NCBI GenBank assembly: GCA_046295175.1
Contig: JBKBNY010000009.1
Span: forward strand, 186,001-250,000
Origin: JALOLV01 sp046295175
GTDB lineage: Bacteria; Bacteroidota; Bacteroidia; Cytophagales; Spirosomataceae
Direction: 5' to 3'
Length of the DNA: 64,000 nt
Positions 43,713 to 51,906 of this stretch are shown one piece after another. The notes under the pieces were generated by a model. It saw only the letters and a list, made by a program, of their open reading frames with translations, was not told where the DNA came from and searched no databases. Numbering within the stretch: position 1 is the stretch's first letter; each line of letters opens with the position of its first letter. Both the position numbers and the translations under genes were made by a program.

Positions 43713-44505
43713 GCTCGCTTACATAACTCTGGATTCCTACTTTTGCGTACATCTGTGCAATTCGATGAGCGTGTTCGTCGTAAGCTGCCTCAAAAATTTC
43801 GGCGGCACGCTGAGAGCCTACCAATGCACCCGCAACCAATGCTTTTGGTGGGTGTCCTGCTTCGGTTAATAACTTGGCAACTTCTGCTTTGATACTATTG
43901 ATGACGATAGCTCCGCCCACAGTTGAACCCGGAGAAACTGGCATTTCCATTCCTTCGATTTGTATCATTGCATCTCCAACTGGAGCCCCAGTATCAATTA
44001 CTAACTCAGCGAAATCGCTGAGTTTTTTTCCGTCTTGGCGTTTACTGCTACTTGCTTCGGAGTGTTCTTTAGTAATGAGTGCTACAACTTTTATTCCTTT
44101 CTGTTGAAAAATCTCCGCCATTTCGACAGGAACAATGTTTGTTCCAGAAGAAGAAATTATCAAAGCTGAATCAATTGGGGATACATCAAAATTTCTTAGG
44201 ATTCGGTCGGCTAAACCACTCACGTTTTCTAAAAACATGGCTTGTCGTTGTCCGTTTGCACCCACAACTAAATTATGAAAAGTCAATGATAACTCAACAA
44301 TAGGATTGAATCCGGCAAATGAACCATACCGAGGCCACATTTCTTCAACCATAATTCGGCTGTGACCACTACCAAAAACATGAACCATTCTTCCAGCCAA
44401 AATACTATCGGCAAACCAACCGGCAGCAGTTTTCATTTCGTCTTCTTGGTTGGCAATTGTTTTAAGAATCTGCTGGCACTTTTCGATATATTGCTGGATA
44501 ACCAT
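43705..44505 (-). CDS. SIS domain sugar isomerase-like protein (UPF0309)
   Basis: A 266-residue SIS-fold protein with G-S-G-H-S-R in the phosphosugar site and I-S-S-S-G-T-N at the second SIS motif. The overall sequence fits the UPF0309 family. SIS proteins of this type bind or isomerise phosphosugars, or bind them as regulators. It is the third gene of an operon with SDR (first) and ROK kinase (second), 34 bp after the ROK gene. The operon has a HutC-type operator. Confidence 0.9.
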   Translation of the reverse strand: MVIQQYIEKCQQILKTIANQEDEMKTAAGWFADSILAGRMVHVFGSGHSRIMVEEMWPRYGSFAGFNPIVELSLTFHNLVVGANGQRQAMFLENVSGLADRILRNFDVSPIDSALIISSSGTNIVPVEMAEIFQQKGIKVVALITKEHSEASSSKRQDGKKLSDFAELVIDTGAPVGDAMIQIEGMEMPVSPGSTVGGAIVINSIKAEVAKLLTEAGHPPKALVAGALVGSQRAAEIFEAAYDEHAHRIAQMYAKVGIQSYVSEQK

Positions 44506-44539
44506 TTATTTGGATAGAAAAAGGGTTTAAAACACAAAA

Positions 44540-45424
44540 TTAATTCATTTTATTCATCACAAAACTTGCCGCTCCGATTGCCCCAGCCATATCACCAAAA
44601 TAGGCTTGCACGATTGGAGTTTGTTTGTTGGGTCTGAATTCGTACAAATCCATGAATTCTCGTAGTGGTTTATAGAGTGCATCATCGGCGAGGGTAATTC
44701 CGCCTGCTAAAACTACGATTTCGGGCGAGAGTGCATTGATGATTGAACTGATACTAACAGCTAATTTTTTGATAGAAGTTAGCCATATCAATGTAGCCCA
44801 AGAATCCCCATTTTTATACGCTTCTGTTAATTGCCAAGTTGATTCAAACCGTCCGAGCGAGCGTTTTTTTATTGAATAATTCCCAATTGCATACTCTAAA
44901 CTTCCGGGAGCACCTAAAATACTCAATTCATCATCCTGCGAATCTATTGATAGGTGGCCAAGGTGTCCTGCCATTTGGGCAAGTCCTTGATACAATTGAC
45001 CATTAATCATTATTCCACCACCAACACCTGTTCCCAATGTAAGCAAAACTACATTTTTATAACCTTTTGCTGCTCCAAAAGTAGCTTCGGCCATCAAAGC
45101 TGAGTGAGCATCATTCAAGACATACGTTGCGTAGCCTAAGTATTCACCCCATTTGTAATTCTCTAAACCGTTTAAACGGTTTGGCAAATAGGCAATACAT
45201 CGGTTTTGTTCGTCAGGCAAGCCGGGTGCCGACATACCAATTCCAGCAATTTTGTGTTCGGTGCATCCTTCAAGATAATCAACCATTTCTTTAACGTTGA
45301 CTCGCCAAGCAAAATCCCCATTATCTCGTGTTGGAATGTAATGTTGTTTCAAGATTGCTCCTTTTTCGTTGATAATCAAGCCTTTAACATTTGTTCCGCC
45401 CAAGTCAATTCCGATGTAAATCAT
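44540..45424 (-). CDS. ROK family sugar kinase
   Basis: The 294-residue protein has the ROK ATP-binding start G-I-D-L-G-G-T-N-V-K-G, the second phosphate motif in L-T-L-G-T-G-V-G-G-G, and the Glu/His substrate region (G-H-L-G-H-L). The ROK zinc motif C-x-C-G-x2-G-C-x-E is absent, as in many Bacteroidota members. Likely substrates are hexoses or amino sugars. Second gene of the SDR-ROK-SIS operon, 20 bp after SDR. Confidence 0.9.
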   Translation of the reverse strand: MIYIGIDLGGTNVKGLIINEKGAILKQHYIPTRDNGDFAWRVNVKEMVDYLEGCTEHKIAGIGMSAPGLPDEQNRCIAYLPNRLNGLENYKWGEYLGYATYVLNDAHSALMAEATFGAAKGYKNVVLLTLGTGVGGGIMINGQLYQGLAQMAGHLGHLSIDSQDDELSILGAPGSLEYAIGNYSIKKRSLGRFESTWQLTEAYKNGDSWATLIWLTSIKKLAVSISSIINALSPEIVVLAGGITLADDALYKPLREFMDLYEFRPNKQTPIVQAYFGDMAGAIGAASFVMNKMN

Positions 45425-45444
45425 TGAATTAAAATCTATTTAAC

Positions 45445-46227
45445 TTATTGATATTGCCCTTCACTGATGCCCCATCCACCATCAACAAATAATACTTGAC
45501 CAGTTGTGAATTTTGAATAATCAGACATGAAGTACATTGCCGCACCGTCTAAATCGCTCGGTATTCCGTTTCGTCCACCGTCAAGTGGTTGTTTTGTTTT
45601 GATAAACGACTGTATAGTTTCGTCTTTAGATGCTCGACCCGACATTGGGGTTTCGACCAAAGCTGGTGCTAAAACATTTATTCGGATATCGTTTTGAGCG
45701 TAATACGATGCAATTGATTTAGAAAATCCGATAATTGCCGATTTTGTTGCGGCATAGGCATGAGTCGAAAAGAATTTTGGTGAAGGGCTGACCCCAAGCA
45801 CCGAACCCATGTTGAGGATAGTTCCCACTTGATTTAACTCCATAAACTTTTTGACAGCCGCTTGGTTGGATAGCATCAAACTGGTGAGATTTAGCTCAAA
45901 AGTTTTATTCCATCCATCTAAAGTCAATTCGTGCAGAGGTCCGTCCCCAAACTTTCGTCCGCTACCACCTGCTACATGGTAAAGTCCATCAAAACCGCCG
46001 AACTCGCTGATGATTAGTTCAATAGCTTTTGTTGCAGTACTTGGATTGGTGGCATCTGCACAAATTGCTCTCGAATTTTCGCCAAGTTCTATTTCTGCGG
46101 CAACGCAGCTTTCAGGATTTCTTCCTACGACCACAACTTTTGCATTATTACTGATAAATACTTTTGCAGCTGAGAGACCAAGCCCAGTTGTTCCGCCAAT
46201 TATTACTATTTTTTTATCATCGAGCAT
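45445..46227 (-). CDS. Short-chain dehydrogenase/reductase (SDR)
   Basis: The 260-residue SDR has the cofactor motif G-G-T-T-G-L-G (11-17), the N-M-G-S-V-L-G serine region and the active-site Y-A-A-T-K. C-terminal F-V-D-G-G-W is standard. It should oxidise or reduce a sugar or sugar-acid derivative with NAD(P). It is the first gene of the operon, and its ATG lies 7 bp downstream of the operator at 46234-46249. Confidence 0.91.
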   Translation of the reverse strand: MLDDKKIVIIGGTTGLGLSAAKVFISNNAKVVVVGRNPESCVAAEIELGENSRAICADATNPSTATKAIELIISEFGGFDGLYHVAGGSGRKFGDGPLHELTLDGWNKTFELNLTSLMLSNQAAVKKFMELNQVGTILNMGSVLGVSPSPKFFSTHAYAATKSAIIGFSKSIASYYAQNDIRINVLAPALVETPMSGRASKDETIQSFIKTKQPLDGGRNGIPSDLDGAAMYFMSDYSKFTTGQVLFVDGGWGISEGQYQ

Positions 46228-46233
46228 ATTACA

Positions 46234-46249
46234 ACTTGTCTATACAAGT
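46234..46249. promoter_or_regulatory. GntR/HutC-type operator upstream of the SDR-ROK-SIS operon
   Basis: ACTTGTCTATACAAGT is a dyad with perfect 6-bp arms that contains GT-N-TA-N-AC, the HutC-subfamily GntR consensus. It is identical to the sites at 52966 and (reverse complement) 52993. Confidence 0.65.
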
Positions 46250-46267
46250 GTTGCAAATAAATAAAAA

Positions 46268-46293
46268 AGGTAGATGCCATGCAACATCTACCT
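46268..46293 (-). terminator. Intrinsic terminator of the secreted repeat protein gene
   Basis: Nine-bp stem AGGTAGATG/CATCTACCT with an eight-base loop and a run of six T on the minus strand, 21 bp after the stop of the gene at 46315-48492. Confidence 0.85.
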
Positions 46294-46314
46294 CAATAAT
46301 TATTTCGATTGTTT

Positions 46315-48492
46315 CTATCTAATCTCAACTTTTGTCCAGCCGTGGCAAACATTACAGCTATTCAAATTATTGCTTGGCTGTGCTTGAATAGAAGCTGGGA
46401 GACTACTTACAATTCCTACAAAGTTTTTACCACTTTGAGAAATAAAAGTGACATTATTTAAAAACCAAAATAGCGATTGACATTCTTCAAGTGTACCATT
46501 CCACGTTACCCTAATTGTATCACCGATATTGTATGATTGTTTATCGAGTGTCAGTGAGCGGGTGTTTTCAGGACAAAGCGTCGGATTATTATCGTGCTGA
46601 CAAGTGGCAGCATAAACATCTATTTCAAGTTTTTTGTAATTTTCATGCCCGATATGAACCTTCATTTTTCCCAATAAGTTACTATTAGAACCGCTGTTTT
46701 TGATTATCAGCGTATTGTTAGTCAGGTCGTATGGTACACGGGCTTCTTGATTTTCTACACCTAATGTGAATACATTTACCGTAGAGTCATTAGAAAAAGG
46801 CTCATACCTCATTTTGACCCCACCATCTCTACATTCTTGGTAGATAAAAGTCTGTAAATTAGAAGTTTGAGATGATTGTGTTGTATTGCCGCAGCCTTCA
46901 ATTTTAGCAACGTACTTTGAAGACTGTAAAGCATTTATTGAAGTTCCGGGTGTAAAAACAATACTTTTACCAGCCTTATGTATCACTTCTGCTCCACTGA
47001 CCATCGAGCCTGAAAACGTAATATTTTCTGAAACCTCAATTAAAGTTTCACCAGAAGGGTATGTTTCGTTACTCTGGTAATTGGGTAAACAAGAGAAATC
47101 AATTTTTACCAACCAAGCATCGTGCCCTTCTCCTCCTTCAAATCCCACAACATCACCATTTGCATCCGAACGAGTTTTACCACCAACAATCAAACTTCCG
47201 TTTTTTAGCATAAGAGCATTCAAGGCATCTTCATTATTGTTTCCACCGAATATCTTCTGCCAAACAATATTCCCCAAATTATCAATTTCAAAAACCCAAA
47301 AGTCCAAATAATCAATATTGACTCCGACCGGAGGATGAAAACCTAGGGCAACATCACCGTTTGAAGAGCCAGTATTCCCTACGACAATAAGTTTATTGTG
47401 ACTTGTAAGTAGTATGCTCGATGCTTTTTCTTTATATGTGCCGCCATACATTCTATCCCAAATTAAACTACCTGAGCTGCTTAATTTCATTAACCAAATA
47501 TCTTCAAAATATGGACTGTGTATTTTATTTAACAAATCTCCATCGTTAGAAATCGATGTGTTATTTACCATGATTGAACCATCAGTTAATTCGACAACTC
47601 CTTTTGCTTCATCAACTTGCGAGCCACCGTATGTTTTGCTCCAAAGTTGTGTACCCGAACTGTTAACTCTGATGATTAGGGCGTCGTTGTTGCCTTTATT
47701 TGGAGAAATGTACTGGTCGTTTGAGTTTGTTTTACCAACAATTACAAAATCATTATTGCTTGTTTGTACAATATCTGATAAATCCTCGTTTTGTAATCCG
47801 CCGTAGCATTTTTTCCAAATGATTGAACCATTCAAATCGACCTTAGCTAACCAAATGTCGTATCCACTTTTTCTATCCGAATCGGCAATATCACCATCGT
47901 TAGACCACGTAGCCGCTCCAATTAATAACTTATTATCGCGAGTAAGAAGTAATTTTCTTGGCTCATCATGCGTACTCCCGCCAAAGATTTTAGACCACAA
48001 AAACTTACCTTTCGAGTCAAGTTTTGCCAGAAAAATCTCGGATAAGCCACGAAAGATTCTGAAAGGTACATCTTGGTAGATTAATTCATTGGGTCGATTG
48101 ACATAAATTCGAGGAGTTGAAGAGGGGATTCGACCTAAAATGTAAAAACTACTGTCGGGCATTTGTACGATACTTACACCTTTGAAATCAGTGTAAGTTG
48201 TTGGCTCTTGCAGGATTGTCTCCCAAATAACATGACCATCTTTACTCGAAACTTTTGAAACACGGATACTTTCAACTCCATCATTCAAAACGGCATTCCC
48301 TATGGTGGCAATATTTCCATCATGGGTTTGGATTGATTGATTGATGAAATCATCATAATAGGCAGACCACCCATAAGTTTGGGTCCAGCTCAGTTGAGGA
48401 TTCTGAGCATAAACGCTGAGTTGGGTAAAGGCAACAATCACAATCGTGGTGATTGCAATTGAGATAGAGTTTTTAAGGGAAAGCAAATTCAT
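46315..48492 (-). CDS. Large secreted protein with beta-propeller-like repeats
   Basis: The 725-residue protein has a signal peptide (to S-V-Y-A-Q). From about 30 to 475 there are seven or so blocks of about 55-65 residues, each with W-x-K-x-(F/Y)-G-G, then (L/I)-V-x-T/L-x-D-G/N and D-x-W-(L/V)-x-K-(L/V/I)-D, a propeller-type repeat. A middle region (about 480-600) resembles a polysaccharide-lyase-like or adhesin spacer with L-x-x-S-E-N-I-T-F. The C-terminus ends in N-S-C-N-V-C-H-G-W and has no T9SS sorting domain. Single-gene unit with its own terminator. Function unknown. Confidence 0.75.
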   Translation of the reverse strand: MNLLSLKNSISIAITTIVIVAFTQLSVYAQNPQLSWTQTYGWSAYYDDFINQSIQTHDGNIATIGNAVLNDGVESIRVSKVSSKDGHVIWETILQEPTTYTDFKGVSIVQMPDSSFYILGRIPSSTPRIYVNRPNELIYQDVPFRIFRGLSEIFLAKLDSKGKFLWSKIFGGSTHDEPRKLLLTRDNKLLIGAATWSNDGDIADSDRKSGYDIWLAKVDLNGSIIWKKCYGGLQNEDLSDIVQTSNNDFVIVGKTNSNDQYISPNKGNNDALIIRVNSSGTQLWSKTYGGSQVDEAKGVVELTDGSIMVNNTSISNDGDLLNKIHSPYFEDIWLMKLSSSGSLIWDRMYGGTYKEKASSILLTSHNKLIVVGNTGSSNGDVALGFHPPVGVNIDYLDFWVFEIDNLGNIVWQKIFGGNNNEDALNALMLKNGSLIVGGKTRSDANGDVVGFEGGEGHDAWLVKIDFSCLPNYQSNETYPSGETLIEVSENITFSGSMVSGAEVIHKAGKSIVFTPGTSINALQSSKYVAKIEGCGNTTQSSQTSNLQTFIYQECRDGGVKMRYEPFSNDSTVNVFTLGVENQEARVPYDLTNNTLIIKNSGSNSNLLGKMKVHIGHENYKKLEIDVYAATCQHDNNPTLCPENTRSLTLDKQSYNIGDTIRVTWNGTLEECQSLFWFLNNVTFISQSGKNFVGIVSSLPASIQAQPSNNLNSCNVCHGWTKVEIR

Positions 48493-48701
48493 TCAGAGAA
48501 ATTAGGTAGTTTTATAGACTCAAAACGGGTTCAACAGTAGCAATCAGAGAGCATAAAACTATTAGACAAATTTAGAGAAAATTTTCAGAAATTTCTGAAA
48601 CATCAATAAGTTTTTTTTAAAAACGTAAATAATTGCAGTTTTTGCCCCAAAAAGTGCAAAAAAAGGCATTAAAATAGAATTAAATTTATTTTCTCATTTT
48701 T

Positions 48702-48719
48702 CTACGAAAAAAATCGTAG
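48702..48719. promoter_or_regulatory. BlaI-type operator 1
   Basis: CTACGAAAAAAATCGTAG: 6-bp palindromic arms CTACGA/TCGTAG with a 6-bp spacer, upstream of the -33 box of the blaI-like gene. Confidence 0.75.
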
Positions 48720-48726
48720 AATTTAT

Positions 48727-48758
48727 TTTGAATTACGAAATAAATCGTAGTATATTTG
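48727..48758 (+). promoter_or_regulatory. Promoter of the blaI-like operon
   Basis: TTTG at 48727-48730 and TATATTTG at 48751-48758, exactly 20 bases apart, match the Bacteroidota sigma-A promoter. The spacer is operator 2; operator 3 follows the -7 box. The start codon is at 48781, giving a leader of about 15-18 nt. Confidence 0.8.
48733..48750. promoter_or_regulatory. BlaI-type operator 2, within the promoter spacer
   Basis: TTACGAAATAAATCGTAG, one mismatch from the perfect palindrome, fills the space between the -33 and -7 boxes. Confidence 0.75.
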
Positions 48759-48776
48759 CTACGAAATTAATCGTAG
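48759..48776. promoter_or_regulatory. BlaI-type operator 3, over the transcription start
   Basis: CTACGAAATTAATCGTAG, perfect 6-bp arms, directly after the -7 box and 4 bp before the start codon. Confidence 0.78.
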
Positions 48777-48780
48777 ATAA

Positions 48781-49155
48781 ATGGAAGGCGTAAAACCAAC
48801 AGATTCAGAATTAGAAATCCTGCAAGTTTTGTGGCAAGATGGACCAAGCACCGTGAGGCACGTTCACGAAAAAATTGCTCAAAATAAAGATGTAGGATAC
48901 ACCACTACTTTGAAGTTTATGCAAATGATGTTTGAGAAGAAATTCTTGAGCCGAACCGACGAGGGGCGTTATCATGTGTACAAAGCAGAAGTGGGCGAGG
49001 AGGAGACCCAACAAGTTTTGCTTGATAAATTTGTGGACTCAACATTTAGAGGCTCCGCAATGAAATTAGTAATGCAAGCACTCGGAAACCACAAGGCTTC
49101 AAAAGAAGAATTAGATGAAATTAAGAGATTGATTTCGTCGATTGAAAGTGAATAA
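48781..49155 (+). CDS. BlaI/MecI/CopY family repressor
   Basis: A 124-residue protein with an N-terminal winged helix (P-T-D-S-E-L-E-I-L-Q-V-L-W, Y-T-T-T-L-K-F-M-Q) and a C-terminal dimerisation region, the BlaI/MecI layout. It probably represses its own promoter through the three operators upstream and is inactivated by the M56 protein encoded 26 bp downstream. No beta-lactamase is adjacent, so the wider target is unknown. The start is fixed by the operator/promoter spacing. Confidence 0.92.
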   Translation: MEGVKPTDSELEILQVLWQDGPSTVRHVHEKIAQNKDVGYTTTLKFMQMMFEKKFLSRTDEGRYHVYKAEVGEEETQQVLLDKFVDSTFRGSAMKLVMQALGNHKASKEELDEIKRLISSIESE

Positions 49156-49181
49156 TTAAAACAAAATATGAAAAACAAATT

Positions 49182-50999
49182 ATGAAAAAGCTATTTGAAA
49201 TTATTGATTCTAATGCAATGGCCGCTACTGGCTGGACGCTCATTCACTCAGTTTGGCAAAGTGTTGCTATCTTATTGTTTATTAGTGCTTTGAGCTACTT
49301 TTTAAAACCCAAAGCTAATGTCAAATATTGGCTAAATGTATCAGGGTTATCTTTGCAGTTGTTTGCTTCGGTCTTTACATTTTTATGGATTTTTGAACCT
49401 TCCGAAACTCAAAGTTTATCTCGCAATGTGTTGCTTAATTATTTGACCCTAAATCAAGTCAGTTTTGAACCAAAAAATTTAAGTATTGTTCAGCAAGCTA
49501 AATTATTGATTACAACGAACCTTGAACTAATTGTAAACATTTGGCTTTTTGGGGTTGCTGTGTTGTTGATTAGATTTTTGATGAGTTATTGGTACGTAAA
49601 TACCTTGAAAATCGACGGAATTAGTAAAATCAATGCTAAAACCGATGAAATTTTTAAGGATTTGGTCTCGAAAATGAATTTTCAGAAGACGGTTCAAATT
49701 TTTGAATCTTCACGAGTAACTATTCCGATGGTAATCGGGCATCTAAAACCTATCATTTTGTTGCCTGTGGGCTTAGCTACTGGACTAACTACCCGACAAT
49801 TAGAGGCTGTTTTGGCACACGAGTTAGCACACATTAAGCGGCACGATTTTTTGGTGAATCTCCTTCAATCAATTGTTGAGATTCTGTTTTTCTTCAATCC
49901 TGCAGTTTGGTTTATCTCGAATCAAATCCGTAAAGAAAGAGAGAATTGTTGTGATGATGTGGCGGTCTCGGTTACTGGTGATAAATTGTTATTGGTGAAA
50001 GCCTTAGCTCAGATTGAAACTTACAGAAACGAACCCTCGTTGGCTATGGCTTTTGGGCGAAGAAAATATACTTTGCTTGAGCGTGTTCAACGGATTTTAG
50101 GTGTAAATCGTACAAAATCAATCAGTTATGAGACAATTCTTGGTGTTGTTGCATTTACGGTTGTATTTGGAATTTATATGACATATCAAAAGGTAAGTGC
50201 CCAAACAACCTCAAAAAGTTCCAAAAATGAAACTATCAAATCAATCATGTTGACTGATTCGACAAAGAAAAGGACAGCTACTTTTCAGATTGGTAAAAAT
50301 GTAAGAGTTACGGATGATGGTGAGGTTTTGGTAGAAAGTTATAAAATTAAGGTCTCGCCCGAAGACAGTGCAAAATTGGCTTATCATCATTCCGAATTAG
50401 AAAAATTGCAGGCTCAAATGGAGCCATTCCAAGATAAAATGCAAGCTCTCGGACAAGAAATGCAAGATTACGGACAAAAGATTCAGGCGATTCACCTTCC
50501 GATTCATCAAAAGTCTTCAGAGATGGGAGAATTAGGAAATCAAATAGGTAAATTATCAAGGCAAAAAGTTCGTTTGGAGTTCGACCTCGAAGATGCAAGC
50601 GATGATAAAACCCGCAAAGAACTCAAAGCTAAATTGAAAGAAACCGACGATAAGTTACGTGAGATTGAAAATAAGATGGAGACCTACCACAAAGAAATTG
50701 AAAAGATTCATGTTCAGAATGAAAGACTCTATGAATTGCCGATGGATAGTTTGAGTAAATTAATGCAGCAATACGAAGAACCTCTCGAAAAAATTGCTAA
50801 ACAGATGGAGTTTCATGGTGAAGCAATTGAGAAATTGATTCCAGAATCGGCGAAAAATTATAACTATGGTGGATGGGTTTCACCTCCTGTGCCGCCATCG
50901 CATATTTCGAGACCAAAACAACCGAAAGCTGCCCCAAAAGCAGCACCAGTTTCGCCACAGTCACCGCCTTCACCACCAAAACCCGTAAAACGAAATTAA
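49182..50999 (+). CDS. BlaR1/MecR1-like M56 membrane metallopeptidase
   Basis: The 605-residue protein has three N-terminal membrane helices (about 15-40, 45-70, 100-130), a zinc peptidase region with H213-E-L-A-H217, and another helix (about 320-340). In place of the penicillin-binding sensor domain of BlaR1 it has an external region (345-605) made of a charged coiled coil (about 395-560) and a Pro/Lys-rich tail ending P-P-K-P-V-K-R-N. It likely cleaves the repressor encoded just upstream in response to a cell-envelope signal. The stop codon overlaps the minus-strand MBL stop by four bases. Confidence 0.9.
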   Translation: MKKLFEIIDSNAMAATGWTLIHSVWQSVAILLFISALSYFLKPKANVKYWLNVSGLSLQLFASVFTFLWIFEPSETQSLSRNVLLNYLTLNQVSFEPKNLSIVQQAKLLITTNLELIVNIWLFGVAVLLIRFLMSYWYVNTLKIDGISKINAKTDEIFKDLVSKMNFQKTVQIFESSRVTIPMVIGHLKPIILLPVGLATGLTTRQLEAVLAHELAHIKRHDFLVNLLQSIVEILFFFNPAVWFISNQIRKERENCCDDVAVSVTGDKLLLVKALAQIETYRNEPSLAMAFGRRKYTLLERVQRILGVNRTKSISYETILGVVAFTVVFGIYMTYQKVSAQTTSKSSKNETIKSIMLTDSTKKRTATFQIGKNVRVTDDGEVLVESYKIKVSPEDSAKLAYHHSELEKLQAQMEPFQDKMQALGQEMQDYGQKIQAIHLPIHQKSSEMGELGNQIGKLSRQKVRLEFDLEDASDDKTRKELKAKLKETDDKLREIENKMETYHKEIEKIHVQNERLYELPMDSLSKLMQQYEEPLEKIAKQMEFHGEAIEKLIPESAKNYNYGGWVSPPVPPSHISRPKQPKAAPKAAPVSPQSPPSPPKPVKRN

Positions 51000-51847
51000 A
51001 TATATTCGGTTTTTTGACCGAGCCGAAGAATTTGGTAATTGATACCATATTCTTCGGCTTTTTTTCTGAAATTTTCTGGACTTTCGGTATTAAACTCAAA
51101 TAAATCATAGTGGTGCGGAATCGTCAGTTTTGCTCCTATTTCTTTGGCTAACCTTGCAGCTTCTTCATAATTCAAGTTACCAGCTACACGTCTTTCGGGT
51201 TTATTACCATTGATTGGCAAAAAAGCGACATCTATCTTAAACGGTTTCAAAATATTCGTCATGTCTTCATACCAAAGTGTATCTCCCGAATGATAAACAC
51301 TGTATTTTCCAAATTTCACAATATAGCCCATGAACTTGTGGTTTCCTTCAATATCTTTTTCGATTTGATTATGGGCTGCGGGTACTCCAAAAATCTCGAA
51401 TGGAAAGATTTGATAACCTTTATTGTTATACGTTGAATAATTTAATCCAATCGGGTAATCAATATGACATTTTAATCTATCACAGACGAATGCCCGATTG
51501 GCTTCTGGAATAATAAATTGGATGTTAGGATTCTTTTCGAAAATGGGTAAAAGTGTTTCTGCGTCGAGGTGGTCGGTATGATTGTGACTTGATGTTGCAA
51601 CATCTACCATATCGAGCATTTCGGGTTTTACGACTAATTCACTGATTCGGTTATGTGGTTTATCAGTTTGGGCATATTTTATGGTAAGAGAATCTGAAAG
51701 GTAGGGGTCAAAAAGCAAATGTTTTCCTTGGAATTGAATCAAAAATCCACTTTGACCGAGCCACCAAATCCTGAATCCATCTTTTTTGGGGATGCTTGAT
51801 TTAATGTCACTGACCAATATCTCGTCATTCTGAAATGCTTTTATCAT
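50996..51847 (-). CDS. Metallo-beta-lactamase-fold hydrolase (UlaG/UPF0173-like)
   Basis: The 283-residue protein has the metal motif S-H-N-H-T-D-H-L-D, plus H-S-G-D-T and a late H-H in L-T-I-P-H-H, all within the MBL fold. The subgroup includes UlaG-like lactonases. It lies 59 bp after the MetE-like gene, probably in one operon under the two HutC-type operators. Its last codons contain, on the opposite strand, the terminator of the M56 operon, and its stop codon overlaps that gene's stop by four bases. A short hairpin (GGTC..GACC, 51880-51899) lies in the gap to the upstream gene. Confidence 0.88.
   Translation of the reverse strand: MIKAFQNDEILVSDIKSSIPKKDGFRIWWLGQSGFLIQFQGKHLLFDPYLSDSLTIKYAQTDKPHNRISELVVKPEMLDMVDVATSSHNHTDHLDAETLLPIFEKNPNIQFIIPEANRAFVCDRLKCHIDYPIGLNYSTYNNKGYQIFPFEIFGVPAAHNQIEKDIEGNHKFMGYIVKFGKYSVYHSGDTLWYEDMTNILKPFKIDVAFLPINGNKPERRVAGNLNYEEAARLAKEIGAKLTIPHHYDLFEFNTESPENFRKKAEEYGINYQILRLGQKTEYI
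51021..51065 (+). terminator. Terminator of the blaI/blaR1-like operon inside the MBL coding sequence
   Basis: Arms AGCCGAAGAATTTGGTA (51021-51037) and TACCATATTCTTCGGCT (51043-51059) pair at 16 of 17 positions with a five-base loop and run into seven T. It lies in the antisense strand of the MBL gene's 3' coding region. Confidence 0.88.
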
Positions 51848-51906
51848 TTTTTACAAATTTAACTTGAATTGTTGGTTAAGGTCAGACTATCGTCCGACCA
51901 AAGTTC

